The notes beneath the pieces are model-generated. The model saw only the letters and a list, made by a program, of their open reading frames with translations, was not told the DNA's origin and searched no databases. Below, in pieces: positions 6,329-15,957 of a stretch of DNA of 23,284 nucleotides. Position 1 is the first letter of the stretch; each line of letters starts with the position of its first letter. The stretch comes from Bacillota bacterium (GTDB lineage: Bacteria; Bacillota_G; Limnochordia; DTU010): assembly GCA_012799255.1 (NCBI GenBank), contig JAAZLQ010000116.1, positions 1-23,284 on the forward strand, read 5' to 3'. The translations under genes were made by a program, and so were the position numbers.

Positions 6329-7060
6329 TTATTCTAGTGGATGTTTACTGGGTACGCCAGCTCTCCTGGGATAGACAGGTGGAGTGGGACCCAACTTCTT
6401 GAACACAAGAAGATTCCGCTCACCCATATCTAACGGCAACTGCAGGGAGAACACCTGTTCCTTTTGCACGTGCAACTCTTTCATTGCCTTAGAACTCTTT
6501 TCAAGTTCAACGCCGGCCTCGGTGGATTTATACGCTATGAAGTGTCCACCCACTCGCACTAACGGGATACATAGCTCCAGCAAAACGGGAAGGCTTGCTA
6601 CCGCACGACTTACCACTAAATCATAAGTTTCCCTGTGCTCCGGCGCCTGACCGGCATCCTCACCGCGAGCATGGAACGTACTTACGTTCGTCATACTTAG
6701 CTTTTCTATCGCATCATCCAAGAATTTCAGTCTCTTTTTCAGTGAATCCAAAAGAACTATGGACCAACCTGGTTGAGCTATAGCCAAGGGTATTCCAGGA
6801 AAGCCTGCGCCCGTCCCTAGATCGAGCACACGCATTTTTTCGGGCCATGCGAGATTAAGGCAGCTCAAGCTATCAAGGAAGTTCTTGATGGCCATCTCTT
6901 CGGACTCAACTATTCTAGTCAAATTAAGGGTTTTATTAGTCTCAATGATCAACTCAGCAAAATCCTGCATTTGGGGAATTCTATCCTCCAAATGAGAAAG
7001 ATCCCATTCAGATAATCCTTGCCGCAAAGTGGACTGGAAAATACTTGCATCAAATTCCAT
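6329..7060 (-). CDS. rsmG: 16S rRNA (guanine-N7) methyltransferase RsmG (GidB)
   Basis: 243 residues. RsmG uses S-adenosylmethionine to methylate N7 of a guanine in the 530 loop of 16S rRNA (G527 in E. coli numbering). The SAM-binding motif VLDLGTGAGFPGIPLA is at about residues 78-93, followed by LLDSLKKRLKFL, and DLVVSRAVASLP. The N-terminal LNLTRI pattern is also typical. The length fits the family. The ATG at 7058-7060 overlaps the mnmG stop by one base (TGATG), with GGGGGG seven bases upstream; a TTG just before it is less well spaced. Loss of rsmG gives low-level streptomycin resistance in many bacteria. It is the last gene of the mnmE-mnmG-rsmG operon. Confidence 0.96.
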   Translation of the reverse strand: MEFDASIFQSTLRQGLSEWDLSHLEDRIPQMQDFAELIIETNKTLNLTRIVESEEMAIKNFLDSLSCLNLAWPEKMRVLDLGTGAGFPGIPLAIAQPGWSIVLLDSLKKRLKFLDDAIEKLSMTNVSTFHARGEDAGQAPEHRETYDLVVSRAVASLPVLLELCIPLVRVGGHFIAYKSTEAGVELEKSSKAMKELHVQKEQVFSLQLPLDMGERNLLVFKKLGPTPPVYPRRAGVPSKHPLE

Positions 7061-8925
7061 CAATCTGCCCCCCGTTGTACTTGCTCTAAGTAGACCAGTA
7101 GCACGCTAATATCTGCAGGCGTTACCCCCGAAACCCGGGATGCTTGACCAACAGAGGTAGGCCGAATCTCACTCAAACGGGCAATTGCTTCTTTTGATAG
7201 GCCTCGAATCTGTTCGTAAGCAAGATCAGCGGGAAGGAGCTTTTTCTCCATACGTTCAAAACGCTCGATAGCAGCCTCTTGTCTAGCTAGATACCCTTGA
7301 TACTTCACTTGGATTTCCACTTGTTCAGTAACAGCTGGGGGAAGATCTGGGAAATCACTAAGTTTCTTCAAGTCTTCATACTTTAATTCGGGACGTCGCA
7401 ACAAATCTGCCAAGGTGACTCCGTGTTTTAGTGGTGCAGTCCCTAACTCAACCAATTTAGCATTGATCTCGGGGGTACCTCCAATCACCGTCTTGGCCAG
7501 ACGTTCCACTTCTGCCTGAACTTGGGTTTGCTTGAGCTGGAAGGATGCAAAACGTTCGGGACTGATTAGGCCCAAAGAATATCCAAGGGGAGTAAAGCGA
7601 ACGTCCGCATTATCCATGCGCAAAGAAAGCCTGTATTCAGAGCGTGATGTCATCATCCGATAAGGCTCGGTAACGCCCTTTGTGACAAGATCGTCAATTA
7701 ACACTCCGATATAACCTTGGGAACGTGGAATAATCACAGGGCTCTTGCCATCTAAGAACCGGACGGCATTAATTCCTGCAATAATACCTTGGGCAGCAGC
7801 CTCCTCATAGCCCGAGGTGCCATTAATTTGCCCAGCACAAAACAGCCCAGCAATATCCTTGGTCTCCAGTGAAGCATGGAGAGCTAAAGGATCAATACAA
7901 TCATACTCAATGGCATATGCGGGTCGCATAATCTCCACATTTTCCAGACCCGGAATCGTCTTCAGCATTTGCTCCTGAATCTCCAACGGTAGAGAAGTAG
8001 AGGACCCACTGAGATATCCTTCGTTTGTTTGCCAACCTTCAGGCTCGATAAAAATCTGGTGGCTTTCTCGATCGGGAAACTCCACAATTTTACTCTCAAT
8101 TGAAGGGCAATAGCGGGGGCCTGCCCCTGTTATAGCACCGCTATACATGGAAGTACGATGCAGGTTTTCCCTAATTATGCGGTGAGTTTCTGGTGTGGTA
8201 TAAGTGACCCAGCAGGGAACCTGCTCAAGATCAAAACCCTCCGTTTCAAAAGAGAAACCAGAGATATTGGTTTCCCCAGGAAGCTTTTCTAACACATCGT
8301 AGTTGAGCGAACGCAAATTGATCCTCGGAGGGGTCCCCGTCTTAAAACGTACTACGGGAAGCCATTTTGCTAACACATCCGCCAAATCCACCGCAGTATG
8401 CTGAGATTGGGGTCCGGACTGATATTGCAGTTCGCCAATGTGAATAACCGAACGCAAGTAGGTACCGGTAGCAAGGATAATTACTGGAGCATGAATCTCA
8501 ACACCACCCCGCACAACCACACCTTGTACTTTATTATCCTTGATAAGCAAATCTGTAACCATTGCTTCCTTAAGATACAGATTAGGAGTGGTCTCCAAAA
8601 TGCTTTTCATCCGCCGCTGGTAGAGCTTGCGATCAAGCTGCACCCGCAATGACTGTACTGCAGGGCCGCGCCTGGTGTTGAGCATGCGCATCTGCATCAA
8701 AGTGGCGTCACAGTTCCTGCCCATTTCGCCACCAAGAGCATCAATTTCTCGCACCAAAGTAGCTTTCCCTGATCCGCCAATACTTGGATTACAGGGCAAA
8801 AGCGCAACATTATCTAGGTTCAATGTCAAAACCAAAACACGTTTTCCGAGGCGGGCCAAGGCTAAAGCCGCTTCTGAACCGGCATGCCCTGCACCAACCA
8901 CGATAGCATCATAATTATGAGGCAT
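7060..8925 (-). CDS. mnmG: tRNA uridine-5-carboxymethylaminomethyl modification enzyme MnmG (GidA)
   Basis: 621 residues. With MnmE it places the (carboxymethyl)aminomethyl group on C5 of wobble uridine 34 in several tRNAs, using FAD and methylene-tetrahydrofolate. The FAD motif GAGHAG is at residues 11-16. [27 protein letters not shown], the GYEEAAAQG pattern and the C-terminal [17 protein letters not shown] helix are all present. I chose ATG 8923-8925 ([11 protein letters not shown]) because AAGGGGTG lies just upstream; the frame runs farther but without family support. It follows mnmE by 13 bases and overlaps rsmG by one. Confidence 0.97.
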   Translation of the reverse strand: MPHNYDAIVVGAGHAGSEAALALARLGKRVLVLTLNLDNVALLPCNPSIGGSGKATLVREIDALGGEMGRNCDATLMQMRMLNTRRGPAVQSLRVQLDRKLYQRRMKSILETTPNLYLKEAMVTDLLIKDNKVQGVVVRGGVEIHAPVIILATGTYLRSVIHIGELQYQSGPQSQHTAVDLADVLAKWLPVVRFKTGTPPRINLRSLNYDVLEKLPGETNISGFSFETEGFDLEQVPCWVTYTTPETHRIIRENLHRTSMYSGAITGAGPRYCPSIESKIVEFPDRESHQIFIEPEGWQTNEGYLSGSSTSLPLEIQEQMLKTIPGLENVEIMRPAYAIEYDCIDPLALHASLETKDIAGLFCAGQINGTSGYEEAAAQGIIAGINAVRFLDGKSPVIIPRSQGYIGVLIDDLVTKGVTEPYRMMTSRSEYRLSLRMDNADVRFTPLGYSLGLISPERFASFQLKQTQVQAEVERLAKTVIGGTPEINAKLVELGTAPLKHGVTLADLLRRPELKYEDLKKLSDFPDLPPAVTEQVEIQVKYQGYLARQEAAIERFERMEKKLLPADLAYEQIRGLSKEAIARLSEIRPTSVGQASRVSGVTPADISVLLVYLEQVQRGAD

Positions 8926-8938
8926 AGTCCACCCCTTC

Positions 8939-10327
8939 CTACTTACCAATACAAAACTGGGCAAAAATGCGATCTAAAACATTTTCTCTTACTGTTTCGC
9001 CGGTGATTTCGCCCAAATGTTCTAAACCATTATATAAGTCCACGGCCATGAGATCCAGCGGAAGACCAGCCTGAAGTGTTTTTAATGCTTCTTCCAAGGA
9101 CCGCCTAGCGTCTGTTAGCGCTTGTTTGTGTCTGGTACGAGTCAGAAGCGCCCGTGAACCAGCAGAACTCTGTAGCCCACCCGTTCCTAAAAGATCGAAA
9201 ATGCAAGTGGCAAGATTATGGACTACTGCATCACGTTCCTCAAGAAGTGAAATCTCTAGAACCGGGCAATCGAGTTCTCCCAAGTCTTTCACATCCCAGA
9301 CCTGCGGCAAGTCCACTTTATTGATCAAAAGAATCCTCTTCATGCCCTTAGTACGCTCAATGACGGCAAAGTCTTCCTCTGTTAAGGTTACGCTACGATC
9401 CAACACATGAAGCACTAAATCCGCCTCTTGTAGCAGTTCCAAACTACGGGCAACGCCCAGCTGCTCCACAACATCACTGCTTTGCCTAATACCCGCAGTA
9501 TCAATCAGTCTGAGGGCTACTCCCTGCAGATTGACCACTTCTTCAATGGTATCCCTAGTCGTGCCGGGAATATCAGTAACCAAAGCACGATTCTCATCAA
9601 GTAATGTGTTTAAGAGGCTTGATTTTCCCACGTTGGGCTTTCCAGTAATTACTGTCTTGAGCCCTTCACGCAGAATTTTACCATCATCCGCGGTGGCGAG
9701 CAAGGTGGACAGTTCGTCTATTGTCAATACCAGATCCCGTTCAATCTGCTCCAGGTCTGCTTCTGGCAAATCTTCCTCTGGAAAATCAATGCTAACTTCC
9801 ACCTGAACCGTGATTTGATACAAACGTTCTTGCATATCTTTAATTCGGCTACTTAGACTTCCCTCTAACTGATCCACTGCCACTTCTAGGCCAAGTCTGG
9901 TTTGCGATTGGATGATGTCAATAACCGCCTCAGCTTGAGAAAGATCTAAACGACCATTAAGAAAAGCCCGTTTGGTAAACTCCCCTGGTTCAGCAGGCTT
10001 TGCTCCAAGCTCCACGGCCAAAGCGAGAATTTCCCTGACAACAACCACACCACCATGGCATTGAATCTCTACCACATCTTCAGCCGTATAAGAATGGGGA
10101 GCGCGCATGACTACCGCTAAAGCCTCATCCAATTTGCGACCCGTTTTTGGATCAACCACTTTTCCATAGCGCAATTGATAGGTGGGGAGTTCTCTTAGTT
10201 TCTTTCCATCTTTCCGTTGAAACATCTGATCCGCAATAGTCAACGCATCTGGACCACTTAAGCGAACAATACCAATGCCACCCTCACCCAAGGGAGTGGC
10301 CACAGCAGCAATCGTGTAATCTGACAT
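8939..10327 (-). CDS. mnmE: tRNA modification GTPase MnmE (TrmE/ThdF)
   Basis: 462 residues. It is the GTPase partner of MnmG in wobble-uridine modification. The N-terminal folate-binding domain begins [20 protein letters not shown]. The embedded G domain shows [21 protein letters not shown] and NKVD. The protein ends FCIGK, containing the conserved C-terminal cysteine (CxGK). ATG 10325-10327 gives [12 protein letters not shown], with GAGGTG upstream; another ATG two codons earlier is also possible. A promoter with an extended -10 lies between the jag terminator and this start, so mnmE-mnmG-rsmG is a separate operon. Confidence 0.97.
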   Translation of the reverse strand: MSDYTIAAVATPLGEGGIGIVRLSGPDALTIADQMFQRKDGKKLRELPTYQLRYGKVVDPKTGRKLDEALAVVMRAPHSYTAEDVVEIQCHGGVVVVREILALAVELGAKPAEPGEFTKRAFLNGRLDLSQAEAVIDIIQSQTRLGLEVAVDQLEGSLSSRIKDMQERLYQITVQVEVSIDFPEEDLPEADLEQIERDLVLTIDELSTLLATADDGKILREGLKTVITGKPNVGKSSLLNTLLDENRALVTDIPGTTRDTIEEVVNLQGVALRLIDTAGIRQSSDVVEQLGVARSLELLQEADLVLHVLDRSVTLTEEDFAVIERTKGMKRILLINKVDLPQVWDVKDLGELDCPVLEISLLEERDAVVHNLATCIFDLLGTGGLQSSAGSRALLTRTRHKQALTDARRSLEEALKTLQAGLPLDLMAVDLYNGLEHLGEITGETVRENVLDRIFAQFCIGK

Positions 10328-10346
10328 CCCCATCACCTCAGTTGTT

Positions 10347-10355
10347 ATTCTACCA
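10347..10355 (-). promoter_or_regulatory. Extended -10 promoter of mnmE-mnmG-rsmG
   Basis: In the minus reading, TGGTAGAAT is an extended -10 (TGn plus TAGAAT, five of six). It follows the jag terminator directly. No clear -35 is seen, because that position falls in the terminator. Confidence 0.45.
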
Positions 10356-10361
10356 CAAAAT

Positions 10362-10389
10362 AAAAAAAGGGCGTACCTTCGGCACACCC
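10362..10389 (-). terminator. Intrinsic terminator of the rpmH-to-jag operon
   Basis: In the minus reading, GGGTGTGCC pairs with GGTACGCCC (nine pairs, two G-U) with a three-base loop, followed by seven T. It begins 13 bases after the jag stop. Confidence 0.9.
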
Positions 10390-10402
10390 ACTTGCGTCAC
10401 TT

Positions 10403-11032
10403 TTACTTGGGAAGAACAACCACTCGACGGTAGGGATCCTGCCCTTCACTTTGGGTTATAACCCCACCATACTCCTGCAGCTCTTGGTGTACAATACGCC
10501 GTTCAGCTGCACTCATTGCGTCTAAAGCCACCCGGCGACCAGTTTCCTCAACTTTTCTAGCTGCCCTTTGGGCTAAAGAACGGAGAGATTCCTCCCGCTT
10601 GGCCCGATAGTCGCCTATATCAAGGTTGATGCGAATCCAGTCCCCGCCTTGCCGGTTTACGGCCAAGCTCATAATATATTGCAAACTGTCCAGGGTTTGT
10701 CCCCTGCGACCGATGAGAATACCTAGATCTTCACCTTTAATCTGCAAATCAATACTTTCCTCATCAGCAACACCCACGACTTCGCCTGCGACATCCATAT
10801 GTTCCAAAAGTTCCGTGGCAAATTGGATAGCTCTCTCTAACTTTACTTCGTGTACAGGAGGTTTTTTCTCAACCCGCACTTTTGCTAACTTTGAACCGAG
10901 AATGCCCAAAAAACCTTTATTACCTTCATCTAAGATGGTAATCTCCACCTGATCTCTTTCGGCCTGTAACTTTTGAAGTGCATCGGCAATGGCTTCCTCC
11001 ACAGTCCGAGCTTCCACTTCAATCGATTTCAT
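10403..11032 (-). CDS. jag: RNA-binding protein Jag (KhpB/EloR)
   Basis: 209 residues. The order is a Jag-N domain (about 1-55, with EVEARTVEEAIADALQKL and GNKGFLGILG), a KH domain (about 75-150, with GILIGRRGQTLDSLQY) and an R3H domain (about 150-208, with the motif in AAERRIVHQEL). In streptococci this protein binds RNA with KhpA and affects cell elongation; in B. subtilis it is encoded with spoIIIJ. The start has AGGAGG eight bases upstream. It is the last gene of the rpmH operon, 15 bases after yidC. Confidence 0.95.
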   Translation of the reverse strand: MKSIEVEARTVEEAIADALQKLQAERDQVEITILDEGNKGFLGILGSKLAKVRVEKKPPVHEVKLERAIQFATELLEHMDVAGEVVGVADEESIDLQIKGEDLGILIGRRGQTLDSLQYIMSLAVNRQGGDWIRINLDIGDYRAKREESLRSLAQRAARKVEETGRRVALDAMSAAERRIVHQELQEYGGVITQSEGQDPYRRVVVLPK

Positions 11033-11047
11033 TGCCCTAGCCTCCTC

Positions 11048-11671
11048 TTAATCACTAACAGGATACATCTTGTTCATCCATGCTTGCTGTACAATGGAAA
11101 AGATGTTGCTCGTAGTCCAATAAATGACCATTCCCGAGGGAAAGTTTAGGCTGAAGAAGCCGATCATCAATGGCATTACAATCAACATGGACTTCTGGGA
11201 TGAATCTGTTACTGTCATTTTCGATTGCAAATAGGTGGTACCTGCAGCTAAGAGCGGCAAAACATAATAGGGATCAGGCTGACTCAACACCCAGAGCCCT
11301 AGGAACTTGGTTGTTTCTCCAAAGTTTGCATTATTAAGCACCCGGAAAAAGGCCCACAAAATCGGCAATTGTATTAACATGGGCAGACAACCGCCCAAGG
11401 GATTGATCTTGTGCTCTTGATAGAGCTCCATCATCTTCTGCTGATATTCTTCTTTATTATTCCCATATTTTTTCTGGAGTGCATCTAGCTCTGGTTGTAG
11501 CTTTCTCATAGCTACCATGCTCTTATTCTGACTAAGGGTCAAGGGGTAGAGCAATAGCCTAACAATGATGGTAGAAAGAATAATACTAACCCCATAACTT
11601 CCGGTTACACTGACTAGCTGCTCTAGTAGCCATCCAAGTCCCCCGGCTAACCAATCCATAATTGCGCCCAA
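11048..11671 (-). CDS. yidC: Membrane protein insertase YidC/Oxa1 (SpoIIIJ type)
   Basis: About 207 residues. YidC inserts and folds membrane proteins, alone or with SecYEG. Five membrane segments can be seen, starting with SYGVSIILSTIIVRLLLYPLT, which carries the conserved groove arginine. A charged hairpin follows (KSMVAMRKLQPELDALQKKY), then GGCLPMLIQLPILWAFF and a terminal pair around LIVMPLMIGFFSLNFPSGMVIYW. I chose TTG 11669-11671, because GGAGG is eight bases upstream; ATG at 11657-11659 is too far from it. There is no lipoprotein signal with cysteine at the N terminus, unlike B. subtilis SpoIIIJ, so it would be a non-lipidated short form. It is paired with jag, as is usual. Confidence 0.95.
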   Translation of the reverse strand: MGAIMDWLAGGLGWLLEQLVSVTGSYGVSIILSTIIVRLLLYPLTLSQNKSMVAMRKLQPELDALQKKYGNNKEEYQQKMMELYQEHKINPLGGCLPMLIQLPILWAFFRVLNNANFGETTKFLGLWVLSQPDPYYVLPLLAAGTTYLQSKMTVTDSSQKSMLIVMPLMIGFFSLNFPSGMVIYWTTSNIFSIVQQAWMNKMYPVSD

Positions 11672-11690
11672 TTTTTCGTCCTCCAATCAC

Positions 11691-11897
11691 TTAAGGAACG
11701 GGATCTATACCTCCCGGATGCCAGGGATGGCACCTGCCAATTCTCTTTATGGCTAACCACAGTCCTTTCCACCCGTGCTTTGTGATAGCTTGGTACGCAT
11801 ATTCAGAACATGTGGGATAAAAGCGACAACTGCGGGGCAAGAGTGGGGAGATAAACCTTTGATATCCCTTAATTAATAGAAGCGCTAGCCTAAGCAT
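11691..11897 (-). CDS. yidD: Membrane protein insertion efficiency factor YidD
   Basis: 68 residues. The family pattern is complete: [23 protein letters not shown], then [23 protein letters not shown]. It is a small membrane-associated protein that helps YidC-dependent insertion. ATG 11895-11897 gives [13 protein letters not shown], which aligns residue for residue with the common N terminus; TGGTGA lies five bases upstream. It overlaps the end of rnpA by eight bases. A GTG three codons earlier is possible. Confidence 0.95.
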   Translation of the reverse strand: MLRLALLLIKGYQRFISPLLPRSCRFYPTCSEYAYQAITKHGWKGLWLAIKRIGRCHPWHPGGIDPVP

Positions 11898-12240
11898 GGT
11901 TTTCACCAGGTGTGTTCTTTAACACATGACCTTTCTTAAGTGCTAGTCGCAAGTCCCGGTCCAAGTCTGAGAAACTAGCGCTCGTCGCGCTCCGTTTCGC
12001 CCCAATTACAAGATCATAACCCGGCGAAACCTGGCTGGCCACATCCTGCATGATTGCCCGCAGCCTTCTTTTAATTTTATTTCGCATCACCGCGTTACCG
12101 ATCTTTTTGCTTACAGCAAAACCTACCCGACTAACCTGGCTCTTGGTGGGTAGGATAGACACCACAATATACTTGCCAAAACAAGGTGTCCCTTGGCTAT
12201 AAACTAAACTGAACTCACGAGGATTCTTCAAACGCTCCAC
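11890..12240 (-). CDS. rnpA: Ribonuclease P protein component
   Basis: 116 residues, basic. It is the protein subunit that binds the RNase P RNA and the 5' leader of precursor tRNA. The family signature is seen in [26 protein letters not shown] ([19 protein letters not shown]), with the N-terminal [16 protein letters not shown] chose GTG 12238-12240: AGGAGG is seven bases upstream and [10 protein letters not shown] fits the family. A longer frame from ATG 12268-12270, overlapping the rpmH stop, is possible but adds ten residues not typical of the family. It lies 29 bases after rpmH. Confidence 0.95.
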   Translation of the reverse strand: MERLKNPREFSLVYSQGTPCFGKYIVVSILPTKSQVSRVGFAVSKKIGNAVMRNKIKRRLRAIMQDVASQVSPGYDLVIGAKRSATSASFSDLDRDLRLALKKGHVLKNTPGENHA

Positions 12241-12269
12241 ATAAAAACCTCCTGAGCGTCGGGCTGCCA

Positions 12270-12404
12270 TTAAGCAGATAGTATCTTGCGGCCCTTTCTA
12301 CGACGACGTGCCAAGACATTACGACCACCGGTAGTCTTCATTCTCGCACGAAATCCATGTAAACGCTTTCTCCTGCGATTCTTAGGCTGAAAAGTTCTTT
12401 TCAC
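12270..12404 (-). CDS. rpmH: Large ribosomal subunit protein bL34
   Basis: 44 residues. The sequence begins [20 protein letters not shown], continues [19 protein letters not shown] and ends KILSA, a full-length bL34. It starts with GTG (12402-12404), with GGGAGG upstream (GAAGGGAGGATTTACC). It is the first gene of the rpmH-rnpA-yidD-yidC-jag operon and is read from a consensus promoter. Confidence 0.98.
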   Translation of the reverse strand: MKRTFQPKNRRRKRLHGFRARMKTTGGRNVLARRRRKGRKILSA

Positions 12405-12446
12405 GGTAAATCCTCCCTTCACAACAACCACATGACATTCACAGCG

Positions 12447-12476
12447 ATTATATCGTATTCTTTAAAACCATGTCAA
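12447..12476 (-). promoter_or_regulatory. Strong sigma-A promoter of the rpmH operon
   Basis: In the minus reading, perfect TTGACA (12471-12476) and perfect TATAAT (12447-12452) are 18 bases apart. It begins six bases after the stop of the CNNM gene, with no terminator between. Confidence 0.92.
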
Positions 12477-12482
12477 TAGCAA

Positions 12483-13820
12483 TCAATTCTGAGGGGCACC
12501 GTTCATCTCAGCTTCTGGTAAATAAATCACTGCACTTTCAAGTCTACGTTTCCTAATCTTAGTGACTTTGATGGTCAGTCCATGTTCTTCCAACTCCGGT
12601 GTACTGCCATCACTGGGAATAGTCCCCAAAAGGCCAAAGACAAAACCGCCGAAAGTGTCATAATCATCAGGAAGGGTAACACCCAGATGTTTCGATACTT
12701 CATCCAAAGGAGCGACGCCCCGAACCCGCCAGGTACCTGAATCTATCCGTTCAATTAAAGGAGACTCTTCAGGAACCGACCAATCATCATCCAAATCACC
12801 CACTAATTGCTCCAATAGATCGTGCATGGTGACAATCCCACTCATACCACCGTATTCATCCACAACAACAGCAAAATGGTTCCTAGATTTTTGCATATTA
12901 CGGAACAACACATCGGCACGTACAGACTCAGGAATAAAGAAGGCGGGTTGCACAGCTTTCTCCATAACATTATTACGGCTTTTATCCTTTAACCTCAGAT
13001 AATCTTTGGTGTAGAGGACTCCAACAATCTGGTCGGGACTTTCCGAACAGATGGGGTAGACCGAATGCCTGCTATCGTTAATTGTTTGCTCCCATTGTGC
13101 GTCAGTTTCCTCCAGCCATAAAAGGGATACTTCGATCCGATGGGTCATAATCTCCCCTGCAGAAATATCGTCAAACTCAAAGATATTATGGATCATATTT
13201 TGCTCACCCACAGGAATAGTACCCTTCTGTTTCGCCACATCCAAGATCATCCGAATCTCTTCTTCTGTATTGTCTTCCTTGGTTTGTTTGGGATCAACGC
13301 CAAATAATCGCAAGAGACCATTGGTGGAAGCGGTAAACAACCAAACAACTGGCCTAAACATCCTGGAAATATAATAAACCAAGCCTGACATCGCTAAGGC
13401 AATCTGTTCAGCCTTTTCCATGGCAATCCGCTTGGGGATTAATTCACCAAGAAGTACAGTGAAATAAGTCAGTAGCAACGTGATTATGGCTACCGATAAG
13501 ATACTCACTACCAGAGGAGGGGCATTAAGACCAATCCTCATAAACAAATCTACCAAGCGACCGGAAAAGTTCTCCGTGGCCACAGCACTACTTAGGAGAT
13601 TGATCAATGTTATTCCCACCTGAATAGTAGCTAAAAAACCTGCTGGCTGCTCAGTCAATTTGGCCAGAAGCAGAGCACGTTTGTCTCCCGCGGCGCTGAG
13701 CTGCGCTAGCCGATTGCTATTCATGGTAAGAACTGCTATTTCCGCGCCAGCAAAAACCGCATTTAGGAAAATGAAAATGAATTGAAGTAAAAATAACCAA
13801 ATCAAGGGACTATCGGTCAA
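12483..13820 (-). CDS. CNNM/CorC-type membrane protein with CBS domains (hemolysin-related)
   Basis: About 445 residues. A DUF21/CNNM transmembrane domain (about 1-190) shows FLNAVFAGAEIAVLTMN, QVGITLINLLSSAVA and LGELIPKRIAM. A CBS pair (about 215-335) holds GEIMTHR and FAVVVDEYGGMSGIVTMHDL. A CorC/HlyC C-terminal domain (about 355-435) follows. Relatives include MpfA of S. aureus and YhdP of B. subtilis, which take part in magnesium export; the hemolysin name is historical. The substrate here is inferred. TTG 13818-13820 has AGGAGG eight bases upstream; ATG at 13824-13826 is only two bases from it. The gene sits between rpmH and the origin, where B. subtilis has none. Confidence 0.92.
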   Translation of the reverse strand: MTDSPLIWLFLLQFIFIFLNAVFAGAEIAVLTMNSNRLAQLSAAGDKRALLLAKLTEQPAGFLATIQVGITLINLLSSAVATENFSGRLVDLFMRIGLNAPPLVVSILSVAIITLLLTYFTVLLGELIPKRIAMEKAEQIALAMSGLVYYISRMFRPVVWLFTASTNGLLRLFGVDPKQTKEDNTEEEIRMILDVAKQKGTIPVGEQNMIHNIFEFDDISAGEIMTHRIEVSLLWLEETDAQWEQTINDSRHSVYPICSESPDQIVGVLYTKDYLRLKDKSRNNVMEKAVQPAFFIPESVRADVLFRNMQKSRNHFAVVVDEYGGMSGIVTMHDLLEQLVGDLDDDWSVPEESPLIERIDSGTWRVRGVAPLDEVSKHLGVTLPDDYDTFGGFVFGLLGTIPSDGSTPELEEHGLTIKVTKIRKRRLESAVIYLPEAEMNGAPQN

Positions 13821-13847
13821 AACCATAACCTCCTGCAATTTAGACAC

Positions 13848-14377
13848 TTTAGTTCAACGTCAGTTATCTGATATCCGCGTCGAGGATTAATCTCCATAGG
13901 GGAAATCCACAGAATAATCCCCAGAGTTGTGGATAACCTTACTAAACACACGTTCCCACCACCGAATATCCCGTCTACAACACAATTTCTTATCCACAGA
14001 CTGTGGATAACTTGGGGATAAAACTGGTTTTTGCTCCTGTGGATAACTTTTAATTGACCTTTCTAGCTGGGTTTACAAATTGATTATACAATTTTGGCGA
14101 CTTCACGTAAATCCGCTGTGATCAACCTGTGAATAACTTTGGGGAAAAATAAATCCTTATCCACAAAAGGGGCAGACTGGGCCAGTTTCTGCTTTTCTGT
14201 GGATAAACTGTTGAATTTGTGGATAAAGTCCTGTATTATTGGTGAGGACAATCTTTCCTTTCCCCAGTATTTGTGTATAACCTGAGGGCAATATGGGGGC
14301 GGTTCCCAGGTCAAAAGCAGGAACCTGTGGATAAGTAACGAATTAGATGATGTGAACAAGCATCGGGAGGGTAACTA
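13848..14377. other. oriC: oriC, upstream DnaA-box region
   Basis: This gene-free stretch holds ten DnaA boxes fitting TTATNCACA. Perfect TTATCCACA copies are at 13990-13998 and 14157-14165 (plus) and 13928-13936, 14002-14010, 14038-14046, 14198-14206, 14218-14226 and 14326-14334 (minus). TTATTCACA is at 14128-14136 and TTATACACA at 14272-14280 (both minus). Near matches lie at 13903-13911 and 14013-14021. The boxes at 13990 and 14002 face each other. This corresponds to the incA/incB part of the B. subtilis origin. The region also contains the dnaA promoter. Confidence 0.95.
14211..14239 (+). promoter_or_regulatory. Candidate dnaA promoter with a DnaA box in the spacer
   Basis: TTGAAT (14211-14216) and TATTAT (14234-14239) are 17 bases apart. 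A perfect DnaA box (14218-14226) fills the spacer and another lies just upstream (14198-14206), an arrangement suited to repression by DnaA. Confidence 0.6.
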
Positions 14378-15787
14378 ATGGAACAACTAAACCAGTTAAT
14401 TTTGGTCTGGGATGAGGTCCTAGAAATAATGGCAGCTGAAATGCCTGAGCGCTCCTTTGACGCTTGGCTAAAAAACAGCCGTCCGGTGCGACTGGATGGT
14501 AATACTCTCCACATAGAGTTTCCCAATGAGTTCACCAAAGACTGGGTAGAAGCACGTTACGTTACCCCTTTAGTTAGAACCCTTAGGCAAGTAGCCAATC
14601 GGGATTGGGATATCAAATTTACTATACCTCAAGGTGTCAAATCCGTATCCTCTACTCCTGAGCTTCCCCCAAGCGTCACTAGGGAACCCAAAATGGAAGC
14701 GGTTGAAGTAGTTGAAGTGGTGGATGTCAAGGAACCAACTCCGCGGAAAGAAACACCACCCTCTTCGATTCTAAACCCCCGCTACACCTTTGAATCCTTT
14801 GTAGTGGGCAATTCCAATCGTTTCGCACACGCGGCCTCGTTGGCGGTTGCTGAAGGTCCAGCTAAGGCGTATAACCCTCTCTTTCTTTATGGAGGGGTGG
14901 GACTAGGAAAAACCCACTTGATGCATGCCATTGGACATTACGCATTGGAGCAGAATCCGAATATTTCTGTTGTTTACGTCACCTCGGAGACCTTTACGAA
15001 TGATCTTATTTCCGCCATTGGTAAAAAATCCATGGTGGACTTTCGCAATAAATATCGTAATGTAGACATTCTGCTAATCGACGATATTCAATTCGTCGCG
15101 GGCAAAGAATCAACTCAAGAAGAGTTCTTCCATACCTTTAACGCACTGTACGAGGCCAATCGGCAGCTCATTATTTCGTCCGATCGCCCCCCCAAAGACA
15201 TTCCCACCCTAGAAGAACGTCTAAGAAGTCGCTTTGAATGGGGTCTCACTGCTGATATTCAACCACCTGATTTAGAGACCCGGATCGCCATTTTGCGTAA
15301 AAAAGCCAATGACGATAATTTGGTTATTGGTCAAGAAGTGCTCAGCTATATTGCAACCCACGTCCAATCAAACATTAGAGAATTAGAGGGAGCATTGGTC
15401 AGAGTAACGGCCCATTGTAATTTGCATAACGCACCAATGGATCTTGAAACGGTGGCCGAAGCATTAAGAGATATCTTAAAAGCACCTGCCCATAAGCCTG
15501 TTACAATCGACGGCATTATGGAAGTGGTTGCTGATCACTACTCGATCAAAGTGGCTGAAATGAAATCAAAGCGTCGTACTAGAAACATTACCTTTCCCAG
15601 ACAAATTGCCATGTACCTATCTAGAGAACTTACAGAAGGTTCTTTGCCAGAAATCGGTGAAGCGTTCGGTGGTAGAGATCACACTACCGTAATTCACGCT
15701 GTTGAAAAAATCGAGACTGAGCTAAAACTAGATCCCTCTCTGCAGAGCACGATTAACGAGTTGATTAATCTTATCCAAAGAGCTTGA
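14378..15787 (+). CDS. dnaA: Chromosomal replication initiator DnaA
   Basis: 469 residues. DnaA-ATP binds the boxes on both sides of its gene and opens the origin. Domain I (about 1-85) shows [11 protein letters not shown] short variable linker follows. The AAA+ domain has Walker A GGVGLGKT (172-179), Walker B LLIDDIQF and the arginine finger in [10 protein letters not shown]. Domain IV ends the protein, with the DnaA signature in [20 protein letters not shown] and [11 protein letters not shown]. The ATG has GGGAGGG upstream. All key motifs are intact. Confidence 0.99.
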   Translation: MEQLNQLILVWDEVLEIMAAEMPERSFDAWLKNSRPVRLDGNTLHIEFPNEFTKDWVEARYVTPLVRTLRQVANRDWDIKFTIPQGVKSVSSTPELPPSVTREPKMEAVEVVEVVDVKEPTPRKETPPSSILNPRYTFESFVVGNSNRFAHAASLAVAEGPAKAYNPLFLYGGVGLGKTHLMHAIGHYALEQNPNISVVYVTSETFTNDLISAIGKKSMVDFRNKYRNVDILLIDDIQFVAGKESTQEEFFHTFNALYEANRQLIISSDRPPKDIPTLEERLRSRFEWGLTADIQPPDLETRIAILRKKANDDNLVIGQEVLSYIATHVQSNIRELEGALVRVTAHCNLHNAPMDLETVAEALRDILKAPAHKPVTIDGIMEVVADHYSIKVAEMKSKRRTRNITFPRQIAMYLSRELTEGSLPEIGEAFGGRDHTTVIHAVEKIETELKLDPSLQSTINELINLIQRA

Positions 15788-15839
15788 GCATAAGCTGTGG
15801 AAAACCATGGGGATTGTTTTTGGACCGTTTTTACATTTG

Positions 15840-15868
15840 TTGAGACTGTGGATAGTTCGTCCTAATCT
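15840..15868 (+). promoter_or_regulatory. Candidate dnaN promoter with a near DnaA box in the spacer
   Basis: TTGAGA (15840-15845, five of six) and TAATCT (15863-15868, three of six) are 17 bases apart, with TGTGGATAG in the spacer. The weak -10 lowers confidence. Confidence 0.3.
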
Positions 15869-15939
15869 TCAACAGGATAGGTTTTCCCCAAAACTCCTCC
15901 TTTATTAGGCTTGAAGGGTTATCCACATATACACAAGCC

Positions 15940-15957
15940 CTACTACTATTACTACTA
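15940..15957. repeat. DnaA-trio repeats of the unwinding element
   Basis: Six trinucleotides CTA CTA CTA TTA CTA CTA on the plus strand read TAG/TAA on the other strand, the DnaA-trio motif (3'-G/A-A-T-5'). They start five bases after the DnaA-box pair and run into TAAAAGATCTTTATTAA. Confidence 0.85.

Noticed and set aside
6464..6474. TGCACGTGCA palindrome in rsmG, and GGCACGTGCC near position 17
   Set aside because: They share the CACGTG core with parS but lack the GTT and AAC arms, so they are not ParB sites.
11124..11142. Noc-site-like near palindrome in yidC (ATTCCCGAGGGAAAG)
   Set aside because: The centre has an extra base and the arms are out of register with ATTTCCCGGGAAAT.
15780..15796. 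AGCTT/AAGCT hairpin at the end of dnaA as a terminator
   Set aside because: The stem has only five pairs and no T run follows; dnaA and dnaN may be cotranscribed through it.
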